Part shown: positions 49,300 through 58,849 of the stretch, in pieces
Layout: every line of letters begins with the position of its first letter
Numbering within the stretch: the first letter of the stretch is position 1
DNA from: Sphingomonas lycopersici
Lineage (GTDB): Bacteria > Pseudomonadota > Alphaproteobacteria > Sphingomonadales > Sphingomonadaceae
Reading direction: 5' to 3'
Assembly: GCF_026130605.1 (NCBI RefSeq)
Contig: NZ_JANFAU010000002.1
Span: forward strand, 496,001-560,000
DNA length: 64,000 bases
Translations under genes and position numbers: made by a program
The notes under the pieces: generated by a model
The model's database searches: none
What the model saw: only the letters and a program-made list of their open reading frames with translations
What the model was told of the DNA's origin: nothing

Positions 49300-50196
49300 C
49301 TAGGATGCCCGCTTCGCCACGTCAACGAGCGGATGGCGTTCATTGACCAGCTCGACCAGCCGGCGGCTGTCGACATGGGTATAGATTTCGGTCGTCGCGA
49401 TATCGGCATGCCCCAGCATCGACTGGAGCGCGCGCAAGTCCGCCCCGCCCTCCAGCAAATGCGTGGCGAAGGCGTGGCGAAGGACGTGCGGGCTGATGCG
49501 ATCGGGCGGAATCCCCGCCGCCGCCGCCAGCGCGCGGATCAGTTGATAGAGCCGCACCCGCGACAGATGCCCCTTCCCCGACGGGAACAGGAACGCGCGG
49601 TCCGCCGCGACATGCTCGCGCCACAGCGCCACCGCGGCGCGCGCGCGATCGGACACCGGCACCAGCCGCTCGCGCCCGCCCTTGCCGCGCAGGATCAGGA
49701 ACGGCCGGTCGGGCTGGATCGCATTGCGCGGCAGCGAAACCAATTCGGTCGCGCGCAGGCCCGAGCCGTAGAGCAGCTCCAACAGCGCCGCCATCCGGCG
49801 ATCGTTGGGATCGGGCGGGTCGCGCGCGAGCCGCTCGGCAATCGTCGCGAACAGGCGGTCGATATCGGCATGCGACAGGGTTTTCGGCAACCCACGCTGA
49901 GTCCCCGGCCGGGGCAAAGCCTTGCCCGGATCGTCGCCGCGCAGCCCCTCGTCGACCAGAAAGGCGAAGAAGCGCCTCAGCGCCGCCGCCTTGCGCGCGA
50001 CGCTGGCGCGCGACAGCGGCAGCCAGCTTTCGCCGAGCCGCGCCAGCGCCGCCTCGTCCGCGCTCGCCAGCGCACCGCCCAGTTCGCCGGACGCGAGCAG
50101 CAGATCGCTACGATAGGCCGCGATCGTGTTGCGCGCGGCGCCCGCCTGCGCCGCCATCATCTCGAGGAAGCGTTCGATCAGGGCGCGATCGCTCAT
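49300..50196 (-). CDS. xerD: Tyrosine recombinase XerD
   Basis: A 298-aa chromosome-dimer-resolution recombinase from the ATG at 50196. Core-binding N-terminal domain (LIERFLEMMAAQAGAARNTIAAYRSDL). Catalytic residues: Arg in LLYGSGLRATELVSL, His and Arg in ISPHVLRHAFATHLLEGG, and the end in LGHADIATTEIYTHV with the Tyr nucleophile. Unlike the 6447 integrase it is a housekeeping gene. Followed by accA. Confidence 0.93.
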   Translation of the reverse strand: MSDRALIERFLEMMAAQAGAARNTIAAYRSDLLLASGELGGALASADEAALARLGESWLPLSRASVARKAAALRRFFAFLVDEGLRGDDPGKALPRPGTQRGLPKTLSHADIDRLFATIAERLARDPPDPNDRRMAALLELLYGSGLRATELVSLPRNAIQPDRPFLILRGKGGRERLVPVSDRARAAVALWREHVAADRAFLFPSGKGHLSRVRLYQLIRALAAAAGIPPDRISPHVLRHAFATHLLEGGADLRALQSMLGHADIATTEIYTHVDSRRLVELVNERHPLVDVAKRAS

Positions 50197-50197
50197 T

Positions 50198-50303
50198 CTC
50201 CCCTCCTTGGAAGGGAGGGGCTCGGGGTGGGGCGGCATGGGGAGCACCGATCCGCCTCCTCGCGGGTCCACCCGCCCCCAGCCCCTCCCTTCCAGGGAGG
50301 GGA
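50198..50303. repeat. Inverted repeat, CTCCCCTCC/GGAGGGGAG type
   Basis: Arms at about 50198-50222 and 50279-50303, each also locally palindromic (CTTGGAAG). Fills the gap between xerD and the 593-aa gene. REP-like. Confidence 0.75.
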
Positions 50304-50334
50304 GCAAGAAGGGGACCGCGTCGAAACCATCGCC

Positions 50335-52116
50335 CTAAATGCGCGTCAGCGCCTCGACCGCGATCATCCGCGCCTCGGCATCGAGCCCGACGACGCGCAG
50401 CGCGGTGACGATGCGATAGAGCATGTCGGGCGGCACCCCGTGCCAGCTCGACGTCTGCATCCCGATCGCGGCGAGCAGCAGCACGGTCGCCGGCTGGCGA
50501 TCGCGGGTCGCGCGGTCGAGCGCGCGGGTCCAGACATTGTCGGTGCCGATCTTCACGTCGAGCGCCTGCGCCCCGCGCTCGATATCGGCCGGCGACAGCC
50601 GCCCCAGCCCGGCGAGCCCGGCGAAGAACAATTGCTGCTTGCGCGCGCTGGCATAGCCCGAAACCTGCCCGTAACCGACCCGCGTCGTCGCATCGGGATC
50701 GGCGAGCGCCAGCATCGCCCAGCCGTCGCTGCCCTGCGCCACGGTATCGCGCCAGCGCATCGCGGTGCGATCCATCCCGGCGGAAAGCATCGAGGCGACG
50801 ATGCGATCAGCCTCGTCCTTGCCGTCGCCGGGGCGGACGCGCGCCGCGGCGCGCGCGGTGAGGATCAGCCGGGCATATTTGCCGTCGGGCGTCGTCCCGC
50901 CCTCCCACAATTGCCGCAGCGCGCCGAGCCGCGTCGCGACATCCGCGCCGGCATAAGCGCTGCGCAGATCGGCGGCGGTGGCGGAAAGCGCCGCCGGCAT
51001 ATCCTCCGCCGCGTCGATCGCGCCGTAGAGGTCGACCAACGCGAGGTTGGAAAGCACCCCCAGCGCCGCGGCGCGCTCGGCCGGGGCGACGCGATCGGCG
51101 AGCGGGATCGCCGGGGCCAGCGCGCGCCAGCCGGTCACCTGCGGCCCCACCGTATCGTAAAGCGAATCGGGCACCGCAATCCCGGTCGCGGTCGCCAGCC
51201 CGAAGCGCCACACATTGAGCTGGACCACCGGGGTCCATTCGATCGTGATCGCCTGGCGGCTGTCCGCGCCGGCACCGACCACCTTCTGCGCGAGCTGCAA
51301 ATCGATCCCGTCGGCGATATGCGCGCGGCGCGCCTGCGCGATCAGCGGCTGCGCCTCGCCCGGGTTGCCGACCAGCGCGGTGCACATCGCCTGCGCGAGC
51401 ACCCAGCCGGGCTGGTTGTCGTCGCGCAGCGCCGCATCGGTCAGCGGGCACAATGCCCCCGGATCGGCGGTCGCCAGCGCCGCGTTCATCCACACGTCGC
51501 GCAATTTGGGGCTGACGTTGGCGGTATCGACCGACTGGACCAGCGCGCGCGCCGAAACCGATTCGCCCATCCGCAGCAACAGCCACGCGCGCTCGGCGGC
51601 GAAGTCCGCGCCGTTCAGCCCGTAAGGCGTGTCGACCTGCGACAGGAGCGCGCGGCGCAGCGCGATCGACAGCCAGCGCGATGGCAGCGGCGCCGACAGC
51701 CGCCGCATCAGAATCTCGAGATAGCGCCCGTCGGCATTGCCCCAGGCATTCGGTGCGAGGCCACCCTCGGTGGTGCCGGTCGGGCCGACCAGCGACAGCG
51801 AGCGGCGCGCGAACGGCGGCATCTCATATTGCGCGAGCTGCGCGGCATCGGGGGTCGGGGTGGCGCTCGGCGTAGGCGCAGGCTCGCTGCTGTTGCCGAG
51901 CGCGAGCGACGGCAACGGCTGCACCGTCGGCGCGGCGGGCGCGGTCGAATTCGCCGCGGGCGTCTTGCCCGGCGCAGCGGCCGGCGGTGCCGGCGGCTCG
52001 TCGAAGCCGGGCGGCAGCAGGGATTCGGGGTTCTTGTTGCTCTGGGCGACCGCGGCCGCGGCCAGCGAGGCGGCGACCAGCGCCGCCGCCGCAACCTTAG
52101 CTCGCGAGATTGCCAA
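50335..52116 (-). CDS. Large secreted hypothetical protein, 593 aa
   Basis: Signal peptide (MAISRAKVAAAALVAASLAAAAVAQ), a Pro/Ala-rich linker (to about residue 95), then helical repeats with no recognised name (AAERAWLLLRMGESVSARALVQSVD, VLAQAMCTALVGNPGEAQPLIAQARRAHI). The pattern of 30-40-residue helical hairpins suggests TPR-like repeats. Its start overlaps the end of the small membrane gene upstream by 20 bp. Sphingomonad proteins of this size and plan have unknown function. Confidence 0.7.
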   Translation of the reverse strand: MAISRAKVAAAALVAASLAAAAVAQSNKNPESLLPPGFDEPPAPPAAAPGKTPAANSTAPAAPTVQPLPSLALGNSSEPAPTPSATPTPDAAQLAQYEMPPFARRSLSLVGPTGTTEGGLAPNAWGNADGRYLEILMRRLSAPLPSRWLSIALRRALLSQVDTPYGLNGADFAAERAWLLLRMGESVSARALVQSVDTANVSPKLRDVWMNAALATADPGALCPLTDAALRDDNQPGWVLAQAMCTALVGNPGEAQPLIAQARRAHIADGIDLQLAQKVVGAGADSRQAITIEWTPVVQLNVWRFGLATATGIAVPDSLYDTVGPQVTGWRALAPAIPLADRVAPAERAAALGVLSNLALVDLYGAIDAAEDMPAALSATAADLRSAYAGADVATRLGALRQLWEGGTTPDGKYARLILTARAAARVRPGDGKDEADRIVASMLSAGMDRTAMRWRDTVAQGSDGWAMLALADPDATTRVGYGQVSGYASARKQQLFFAGLAGLGRLSPADIERGAQALDVKIGTDNVWTRALDRATRDRQPATVLLLAAIGMQTSSWHGVPPDMLYRIVTALRVVGLDAEARMIAVEALTRI

Positions 52117-52234
52117 GCTCGACCGCCTTTTCGATCCGCGTCACCGGCTTTTCAGTCGCGCGACCTGCAAAGAAAAACAGCGCACCGACTATGATCACCA
52201 GCAGCACCACCAGCGAGACGACCAAACGCGACAT
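52097..52234 (-). CDS. Tiny single-pass membrane protein, 45 aa
   Basis: From the ATG at 52234: MSRLVVSLVVLLVIIVGALFFF, then GRATEKPVTRIEKAVELGNLAS. One membrane helix and a short charged tail. It overlaps the 593-aa gene by 20 bp and is likely co-translated; perhaps an accessory to it. A TTG at 52285 is an alternative start. Confidence 0.65.
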   Translation of the reverse strand: MSRLVVSLVVLLVIIVGALFFFAGRATEKPVTRIEKAVELGNLAS

Positions 52235-52329
52235 CACACCTATCCTGTCCGACGCCATCCCAGAGCCACATCCCTTGATACGCAAAGTTTATGGTCACGG
52301 CGTCGCTGCGCTGTATAGCCCGGCTGACG

Positions 52330-52872
52330 ATGTTGCAAAGCCCCGAGCCCGCTTCTCCGATCTGGACCGGTCAGCCGATCGTGCTGATCGGGCTGATGGG
52401 CGCGGGCAAATCGACCGTGGGGCGGCGGCTGGCGACGCGGCTCGGCGTCCCCTTCGTCGATGCCGATACCGAGATCGAGCAGGCGGCGGGGATGACGATC
52501 GCCGAGATCTTCGCGGCCTATGGCGAACAATATTTCCGCGACGGCGAGCGGCGAGTGATCGCGCGGCTGATGGACGGATCGCCCAAGGTGATCGCAACCG
52601 GCGGCGGCGCGTTCGTCAACGAGGAGACGCGCGCATTGATCCTCGCCGAGGCGCTGGCGATCTGGCTCGATGCCTCGATCGACGTGCTGGTCGAGCGGGT
52701 GCGCAAGCGCGGCCACCGCCCATTGCTGGTCGGCAAGGACCCGGCGAAGGTGCTTCGCGAGCTGGCGGCGGTGCGCAACCCGCTCTACGCGCAGGCGCCG
52801 ATTCGCGTGCCGAGCAACAACGTGCCGCACGACATGACGGTGAAGGCGATTTTGGAGGCGATCGGCAAGTGA
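52330..52872 (+). CDS. aroK: Shikimate kinase
   Basis: A 180-aa kinase from the ATG at 52330 (an upstream start at 52291 adds 13 residues). Walker [20 protein letters not shown]; shikimate-binding Asp in [21 protein letters not shown] and [18 protein letters not shown] contain the substrate Arg and the G-G-G loop. Phosphorylates shikimate at O3. Overlaps aroB by 4 bp. Confidence 0.95.
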   Translation: MLQSPEPASPIWTGQPIVLIGLMGAGKSTVGRRLATRLGVPFVDADTEIEQAAGMTIAEIFAAYGEQYFRDGERRVIARLMDGSPKVIATGGGAFVNEETRALILAEALAIWLDASIDVLVERVRKRGHRPLLVGKDPAKVLRELAAVRNPLYAQAPIRVPSNNVPHDMTVKAILEAIGK

Positions 52873-53966
52873 GCGTGGTGAAGGTCGAGCTGGGCGCGCG
52901 CAGCTATCCGGTGATCATCGAATCCGGCCTGCTCGGCCGCGCCGGCGGGCATCTCGCGCCGCTCGCCCGCGGGCGGCCGATCGTGATCGTCGCCGATGCC
53001 AATGTCTCGGCCCATCTCGAAACGCTGCGCGCCGCGCTCGACGCGGCGGGGGTGGCGAGCGAGCCGATCGTGCTGCCGGCGGGCGAAGGGTCGAAAAGCT
53101 GGGCGACGCTCGAGGCGCTGACCGACCGGCTGCTCGATCTCGGCGTCGAGCGCGGCGATCATGTCGTGGCTTTGGGCGGCGGGGTGATCGGCGATCTGGT
53201 CGGCTTCGCCACCGCGATCCTCAAGCGCGGTTGCGGGTTCGTCCAGGTGCCGACGACCTTGCTCGCGCAGGTCGATTCGTCGGTCGGCGGCAAGACCGGG
53301 ATCAACGCGCGCGCGGGCAAGAATCTCGTCGGTGCCTTCCACCAGCCCAAAATGGTGCTGATCGATCCCGACGTGCTCGATACGCTCCCGCCGCGCCAGC
53401 TCCGCGCCGGCTATGCCGAGGTGGTCAAATACGGACTGATCGACGACGCGGATTTCTTCGCCTGGTGCGAGGCGAACGGCGCCAAACTGCTCGCCGGCGA
53501 CGCGGCGGCGCGGACGCACGCGATCGCTTATTCGGTCGCCGCCAAGGCGCGGATCGTCGGCGACGACGAATTCGAAACTTCGGGGCGGCGCGCGTTGCTC
53601 AATCTCGGTCACACCTTCGGCCACGCGCTCGAAGCCGAGGCGGGTTTCTCCGACCGGCTGCTCCACGGCGAGGCGGTGGCGGCGGGGTGCGCGCTGGCGT
53701 TCGGCTTCTCCGCCGCGCAGGGGCTGTGCGATGCGGCCGACGCGGCGCGGGTCGCGGCGCATTGGCGCGAGAGCGGGCTACCCGACGGGCTGGCGGCGGC
53801 GGGGATCGATGCCCCGGCGGCGCGGCTGGTCGAGCATATGCGCCACGACAAAAAGGCCAGCGCGGGGCGGATTCCCTTCCTCCTCGCGCGCGGGATCGGG
53901 CAGACGTATCTCGACCGCGATGTCGATCTGGGCGCGGTGGAGGCTTTTTTGGGGGCGGCGGGCTGA
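52869..53966 (+). CDS. aroB: 3-dehydroquinate synthase
   Basis: A 365-aa enzyme starting at GTG 52869 (GTGA overlap with aroK). NAD-binding [21 protein letters not shown], then [35 protein letters not shown], and zinc/substrate residues in [21 protein letters not shown] and LHGEAVAAG. Converts DAHP to 3-dehydroquinate. Order aroK-aroB is typical. Confidence 0.95.
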   Translation: MSVVKVELGARSYPVIIESGLLGRAGGHLAPLARGRPIVIVADANVSAHLETLRAALDAAGVASEPIVLPAGEGSKSWATLEALTDRLLDLGVERGDHVVALGGGVIGDLVGFATAILKRGCGFVQVPTTLLAQVDSSVGGKTGINARAGKNLVGAFHQPKMVLIDPDVLDTLPPRQLRAGYAEVVKYGLIDDADFFAWCEANGAKLLAGDAAARTHAIAYSVAAKARIVGDDEFETSGRRALLNLGHTFGHALEAEAGFSDRLLHGEAVAAGCALAFGFSAAQGLCDAADAARVAAHWRESGLPDGLAAAGIDAPAARLVEHMRHDKKASAGRIPFLLARGIGQTYLDRDVDLGAVEAFLGAAG

Positions 53967-54048
53967 GGTTCGGCCTTCCGTCACCCGGTTTTCGCGAGGA
54001 TGGCGGAATTACAAACGACTGCGACGCCGCTTCGGCGATCTTGGATAG

Positions 54049-54254
54049 TTAGCTGTCATTGCGCGGACGGGTCTGCAACCGCCATTTGAGCCATCCGAGC
54101 GCTAAACCGATCGGTATCGACACCACCACAAGCAGACCCAGCGATAACAGCGTCGACCACCCTTGCTCCTTCGCAATGCAAGAAACAGGAGGGTAAGTAC
54201 AACTCCCAGCACGTTGAAGCCGTAGTCATAGCGATCGGGTCGGCGTCTCGACAT
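54049..54254 (-). pseudogene. Frameshifted small two-helix membrane protein
   Basis: From the ATG at 54254 the frame reads MSRRRPDRYDYGFNVLGVVLTLLFLALRR and then runs into an unlikely basic Cys/Trp-rich tail. In another frame, beginning at about 54165, the sequence continues as QGWSTLLSLGLLVVVSIPIG, then LALGWLKWRLQTRPRNDS and a stop at 54049. Joined, they make a 65-70-residue protein with two membrane helices. One base is missing or added near 54160-54170. It could be a true mutation or a sequencing error. Confidence 0.6.
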
Positions 54255-54276
54255 CGGAGGCAGCCAACAGGCACTC

Positions 54277-54609
54277 CTACCCCCGCAGCCCACCCCAAGC
54301 GAACCACAGCCACCCCGCGATCAGCAGCGCCCCGCCGATCGGCGTCACCGCGCCCAGCCAGCGCGGTGCGCCCAATGCCATCAGGTAGAGCGTCAGCGCG
54401 AACACCGCGCCGCCCGCGATGAACAGCCACGCCGGCCCGCGCGCGTCGAAGCGCAGCGCGACCAGCGCCGCGATCGCGTGGATCAGCTGGTAATGCGCCC
54501 CGGTCTTGAGCCATTCGGCCGCCGCGCCGCTCGCGCCATGCGCGCCGAACGCCCCCGCCGCGACCGCCAGCGCGCCCGACACACCGGCAAACAGGATCAG
54601 CAGGTTCAT
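54277..54609 (-). CDS. DUF423 family membrane protein
   Basis: A 110-aa protein from the ATG at 54609. LLILFAGVSGALAVAAGAFGAHG is the family opening; WLKTGAHYQLIHAIAALVAL and GWLWFAWGGLRG follow. Four membrane helices. Function unknown. Starts 4 bp after the KefB stop codon, so it is in the same operon. Confidence 0.92.
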   Translation of the reverse strand: MNLLILFAGVSGALAVAAGAFGAHGASGAAAEWLKTGAHYQLIHAIAALVALRFDARGPAWLFIAGGAVFALTLYLMALGAPRWLGAVTPIGGALLIAGWLWFAWGGLRG

Positions 54610-54613
54610 ATCG

Positions 54614-56374
54614 TCACCCATCTCCCCACGGCACTTGCTGCGCGGTGAGCGCGCGGGCGGCGCGGACATCGCCGGCCTCGATCTGGATGCGCAGCCGTTC
54701 CTTGTCGCGCGCGCGATACATATCCTCGGCGCGGTCGATATCGCTCTTGTCGACGCCGAGCCCGTCGAGCGCCAGCCGCGCCATCTTCACCGCGGATTCG
54801 AGCACCTCGCGCACGACGAACGACGCCGGCCCGTTCTTGAGCTTGACCAGCGCGCGCCGATCATAGGCGCGGACGTAGATGGCGGCATTGGGGAAGGCCT
54901 CGTGCACCCCTTCCAGGATATCCGGGGTGATCTGATCGCCGTCGATGCAGAACATGATCAGTTCCGCCTCCGCCGCGCCGGCCTGGCGCAGTACGTCGAT
55001 GCGGGTGCCGTCGCCATAATAGACCTTCGCGCCGAATTCGCCCGCGACGTCGATCATCTCGATATCGGTGTCGATCAAGGTGACGGGAATATCGCTCGCC
55101 AGCAGGATCTGCCCCACCGTCTGCCCGAACCGGCCGTAGCCGACGACCAGCGCATTGGCGCCGTCGTCCTGCGGCCCGTCGCGCTCCTCCGCCTCGGTCA
55201 CCGGCTGTTCGCGCAGCCGCCGCGTCGCCATCATCAGGAACGGCGTGGTCGCCATCGATAAAGTGACGATCGCGCCGAACAGCGAGGCCGCCTCGGGGGC
55301 GACGAGCTGGGCGTTGCTCGCCTGCGCGAACAATACGAAGCCGAATTCGCCCCCTTGGCTGAGCAGCACGCCAAGCCCCAAAGCCGAGCGCCACGTCATG
55401 CGGAAAGCGAGCCCGATCAGCGTGATCACCCCGGCCTTGGTGGCGATCAGCGCCAGCGCCATCACCGCGACGAACAATGGCCGCTCGGCGATCGCGTGAA
55501 GATTGAGCGTCATCCCGATCGTCAGGAAGAACAGCCCGAGCAGGATCGAGCGAAACGGCTCGACGTCCGCTTCCAATTCGTGGCGATACGGGCTGTCGGC
55601 GAGCATCACCCCCGCGACGAACGCGCCGAGCGCGGTCGACAGCCCCAGCGCCTGCATCAGCGCCGCGCTGGCGATGACGGTGAACAGCGCCGCGAACACG
55701 AACATCTCGCGCTCGCCCATATTGCCGATCCCGCGGAACAGCGGCCGCAGCACGAAGCGCCCCGCCGCGATCAGCCCGGCGATCGCCGCGACCGTATAGA
55801 TCACCAGCAGCCACCCCGGCGGCCCCGCAGTATCGGCCGGGTTGCGGCTCATCGCGGCGATGATCGTGATCATCGGGATGATCGACAGATCCTGGAACAG
55901 CAGGATCGAGAAGGCGCGCTCGCCGAACGGGGTGCGCAGCCGCCCCGCCGATTGCAGCATCGGCAGCACCTGCGCGGTCGACGACAAAGCCAGCGGCAGC
56001 CCCAGCGCGAGCGCGGCCTGTAGCGAGAAACCCGCGAAGCCCCAGATGATCCCCGCGATCGCCAGCCCGCAGACGGTGACCTGGATCAGCCCGAGCCCGA
56101 AGATATCCTCTTTCAGCCGCCACAGCCGCGCCGGATTGAGCTCCAGCCCGACGACGAACAGCAGCAAGGTGATGCCGAGTTCGGCGACCCCCATCTTGCT
56201 GTCGGCATCGCCGACCAGCCCGAGCAATTGCGGCCCGACCACCGCCCCCGCGACGAGATAACCCAGCGTCGCGCCCAGCCGGAGCCGGCGGAACAGCAGG
56301 ACGAAGGCGAGCCCCGCGCCGAGCAGGATGAACCCGTCGCGCAGCAGCGATGAGGCGGTGCCGGTATCATGCAT
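54614..56374 (-). CDS. CPA2 monovalent cation:proton antiporter with RCK domain (KefB/KefC-like)
   Basis: A 586-aa inner membrane antiporter. About 12 helices from residue 15 to 390 (LLGLVGDADSKMGVAELGITLLLFVVGLELNPARLWRL; LPLALSSTAQVLPMLQSAG). The RCK/TrkA-N domain starts with ALVVGYGRFGQTVGQILLASDIPVTLID (Rossmann GxGxxG), then a C-terminal helical region. Exports K+ in exchange for protons during electrophile stress in relatives. It overlaps the scaffold gene by 8 bp. Confidence 0.9.
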   Translation of the reverse strand: MHDTGTASSLLRDGFILLGAGLAFVLLFRRLRLGATLGYLVAGAVVGPQLLGLVGDADSKMGVAELGITLLLFVVGLELNPARLWRLKEDIFGLGLIQVTVCGLAIAGIIWGFAGFSLQAALALGLPLALSSTAQVLPMLQSAGRLRTPFGERAFSILLFQDLSIIPMITIIAAMSRNPADTAGPPGWLLVIYTVAAIAGLIAAGRFVLRPLFRGIGNMGEREMFVFAALFTVIASAALMQALGLSTALGAFVAGVMLADSPYRHELEADVEPFRSILLGLFFLTIGMTLNLHAIAERPLFVAVMALALIATKAGVITLIGLAFRMTWRSALGLGVLLSQGGEFGFVLFAQASNAQLVAPEAASLFGAIVTLSMATTPFLMMATRRLREQPVTEAEERDGPQDDGANALVVGYGRFGQTVGQILLASDIPVTLIDTDIEMIDVAGEFGAKVYYGDGTRIDVLRQAGAAEAELIMFCIDGDQITPDILEGVHEAFPNAAIYVRAYDRRALVKLKNGPASFVVREVLESAVKMARLALDGLGVDKSDIDRAEDMYRARDKERLRIQIEAGDVRAARALTAQQVPWGDG

Positions 56375-56801
56375 CGGTCAGAGCCCTCCGCGCTTCGGCC
56401 GCCGCTTCGGCCGCCGCCTCGAACGCAAGGCGGATCGAGGGATGACGCGCCGGATGCGCCAGCGCCGGTGTGAACACGTCGATCCCGGGCCAGTCGGGCA
56501 TCGGCCCCTCGCCCGCCAGCCACGCAGCGAGCGCATCGCGTGCGGCGGCGAGCGCGTCCGGCGTCCGCCCGACGACATGCGCCGCGAGCAAGGCCGCCGA
56601 GGCCTGCCCAAGCGCGCAGGCGCGGGCGAGCATGCCGATCTCGGCCACCCGTCCGTCCGCCGCGAGATTGACGTCCACCGTCACCCGGCTGCCGCAGATC
56701 GGCGAGCGTTTCTCGCGCGTCGCCATCGGCGCCGCGAGCCGACGATCGGGCACCTCGGTCGTCAGCCGCAGGATATGCTCATTGTAGAGCGGCGCGGTCA
56801 T
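56367..56801 (-). CDS. IscU/SufU-like iron-sulfur scaffold protein
   Basis: A 144-aa protein. SPICGSRVTVDVNLAADGRVAEIGMLARACALGQASAALLA has two Cys of the scaffold signature (the C-G-x-x and the A-C-A-L-G-x-A-S boxes). The third family Cys is not visible, so it may be a divergent version. Overlaps CvpA (ATGA) and the antiporter gene. It is part of the radA-cvpA operon and not of a suf operon. Confidence 0.8.
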   Translation of the reverse strand: MTAPLYNEHILRLTTEVPDRRLAAPMATREKRSPICGSRVTVDVNLAADGRVAEIGMLARACALGQASAALLAAHVVGRTPDALAAARDALAAWLAGEGPMPDWPGIDVFTPALAHPARHPSIRLAFEAAAEAAAEARRALTDA

Positions 56802-57358
56802 GACGTCGCGTCGCTATTGTTGTCGGCCGCGGGGAAATGCGATCCGAACACCGCCTGCCCGCGCCGTCGCCGGTCGACGAAATCGGCGATGCTCGCGCTC
56901 GTCGCATTGAGCAACGGATAGGTGCGCGCCTGCATCAGCCACGCCGGGCGCATCTTCGGCCCGCCGTCGATCGTATCGAGCACCAGCACGAGCAGCAGGA
57001 AGACGAGGCTCGACAGGATCAGCCCCTTGAGCGCGCCGAAGCCGAAGCCGAGCGCGCGATCGACCGGGCCGATCACCGAGGTGCGCACCCGCGTGCCGAT
57101 CGCATTCGCCACCAGCCGGCCGAGGAAATAGGTGATGCCCCCAATTACCGCGAACGCCAGCACCGCGGCGCCGGAGGGGGTGCCGATCGTCCCCGTCAGG
57201 ATCTTCGCCATCGGCAGATGGAACATCTTGAGCGCGAAGATCATCGCCACCCAGGCGAACAGCGCCAGCACCTCGGTGACGAAACCGCGCTTGATCCCAA
57301 GCAGGGCGCTTCCCCCCACCACCAGCAGGACCATGATGTCGATTCCGTTGAGGTTCAT
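56798..57358 (-). CDS. cvpA: CvpA family membrane protein
   Basis: A 186-aa membrane protein from the ATG at 57358. GIDIMVLLVVGGSALLGIKRGFVTEVLALFAWVAMIFALKMF is the CvpA start. Helices continue to LILSSLVFLLLVLVLDTIDGGP. Required for colicin V export in E. coli, and generally linked to envelope or stress processes. Located between radA and the scaffold gene. Confidence 0.92.
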   Translation of the reverse strand: MNLNGIDIMVLLVVGGSALLGIKRGFVTEVLALFAWVAMIFALKMFHLPMAKILTGTIGTPSGAAVLAFAVIGGITYFLGRLVANAIGTRVRTSVIGPVDRALGFGFGALKGLILSSLVFLLLVLVLDTIDGGPKMRPAWLMQARTYPLLNATSASIADFVDRRRRGQAVFGSHFPAADNNSDATS

Positions 57359-57395
57359 TGCGGTCCGCTTATGTGGGTGGCTGGCCAAAGACGCG

Positions 57396-58769
57396 CTACC
57401 CGCGCCCCAGCATATGGTCAACGAATTGGCCGAGCGTGCGGAATCCGGCGAGCCGCAACTCGCTGCGCTCCCCGGCAAGCGCCGCGGGCAGCAAGGCGCG
57501 TTCGAAGCCGAGCTTGGCCGCTTCCTTGAGGCGGAGCGCGGCGTGCGCGACCGGGCGCACCTCGCCCGACAGCGCGATCTCGCCGAACGCCACCGCACCC
57601 GCCGGCACCGGCCGCTCGCTGAGCGCCGAGACCAGCGCCGCCGCTACCGCGAGATCCGCCGCCGGGTCCTGCACGCGATAGCCGCCCGCGATGTTGAGAT
57701 ACACTTCGGCCGAGGAGAAGCTCAGCCCGCACCGCGCCTCGAGCACCGCGAGGATCATCGCCAGCCGCCCCGAATCCCAGCCGACCACCGCGCGCCGCGG
57801 GGTCGCCCCGCTCGCCAGCCGGACGACCAGCGCCTGTATCTCGACCAGCACCGGCCGCGTCCCCTCCAGCGCCGGGAAGACGGTGGTGCCGGTCACTCCC
57901 TCCTCGCGCTGCGTCAGGAACAGCGCCGAGGGGTTGGAGATTTCGGCCAGCCCCTCCGCCTGCATCGAGAAGACGCCGATCTCGTCGGTGCCGCCGAAGC
58001 GGTTCTTGATCGCGCGCAGGATGCGATATTGGTGGCTGCGCTCGCCCTCGAACGACAGCACGGTATCGACCATATGTTCGAGCACGCGCGGGCCGGCGAT
58101 CGTGCCGTCCTTGGTGACATGCCCGACCAGCACCAGCGCGGTGCCGCGCTCCTTGGCGAAGCGGATCAACTCCTGCGCCGAGGCGCGGACCTGGCTCACC
58201 GTGCCCGGCGCGCCCTCGATCAGATCGGAATGCATCGTCTGGATCGAATCGATGATCAGCAGCGCCGGCGGGCGCCCCTGCCCCAGCGTGGTGAGGATAT
58301 CGCGCACCGAGGTGGCCGAGGCGAGCTGCACCGGCGCCATTCCCAGCCCGAGCCGCTGCGCGCGCAGCCGCACCTGATCGGCCGCCTCCTCGCCCGAGAC
58401 ATAGGCGACGTCCGCCCCCGCCAGCGCGAGCTTGGCCGCTGCCTGAAGCAGCAGCGTCGATTTGCCGATCCCCGGATCACCGCCGATCAGCGTCGCCGAC
58501 GCCTCGACGAAGCCGCCGCCCAAGGCGCGATCGAGCTCGGCGATCCCGCTCGCCAGCCGCGCGGGCAAGGCGACCTCGGTATCCAGCCCGACGAGGGTGA
58601 TCGCGCGTCCGCCGCCCTGCAGATTATGCTTGGCCTGAAACGGCGTGACGACCGCCGGGGTCTCCTCGACGATCGTGTTCCATTCCGAGCAATCGACACA
58701 TTGCCCCTGCCACCGCGACGAGACCGATCCGCACGATTGGCAGACAAAACGTTTCTGAAGCCGGGCCAT
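57396..58769 (-). CDS. radA: DNA repair protein RadA
   Basis: A 457-aa branch-migration ATPase from the ATG at 58769. C4 zinc finger FVCQSCGSVSSRWQGQCVDCSEWN; Walker A LIGGDPGIGKSTLLLQ; RadA motif IKNRFGGTDEIGVF; C-terminal Lon-like domain DPAADLAVAAALVSALSERPV. Acts in recombination intermediates. Starts a minus-strand run of six genes. Confidence 0.95.
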   Translation of the reverse strand: MARLQKRFVCQSCGSVSSRWQGQCVDCSEWNTIVEETPAVVTPFQAKHNLQGGGRAITLVGLDTEVALPARLASGIAELDRALGGGFVEASATLIGGDPGIGKSTLLLQAAAKLALAGADVAYVSGEEAADQVRLRAQRLGLGMAPVQLASATSVRDILTTLGQGRPPALLIIDSIQTMHSDLIEGAPGTVSQVRASAQELIRFAKERGTALVLVGHVTKDGTIAGPRVLEHMVDTVLSFEGERSHQYRILRAIKNRFGGTDEIGVFSMQAEGLAEISNPSALFLTQREEGVTGTTVFPALEGTRPVLVEIQALVVRLASGATPRRAVVGWDSGRLAMILAVLEARCGLSFSSAEVYLNIAGGYRVQDPAADLAVAAALVSALSERPVPAGAVAFGEIALSGEVRPVAHAALRLKEAAKLGFERALLPAALAGERSELRLAGFRTLGQFVDHMLGRG

Positions 58770-58849
58770 GCCATCATCCTTAGCAGCACCGGAACGATAG
58801 GGGAACACGCTCACGGCGTGTTAACGGGTACGAAGCAACAGGTGTGACG

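Noticed and set aside
48310..52194. Long plus-strand open frame of 1294 codons
   Set aside because: It runs antisense over accA, xerD and the 593-aa gene, is Arg/His/Gln/Pro-rich, and has no family motif. It arises from codon bias in high-GC genes on the other strand.
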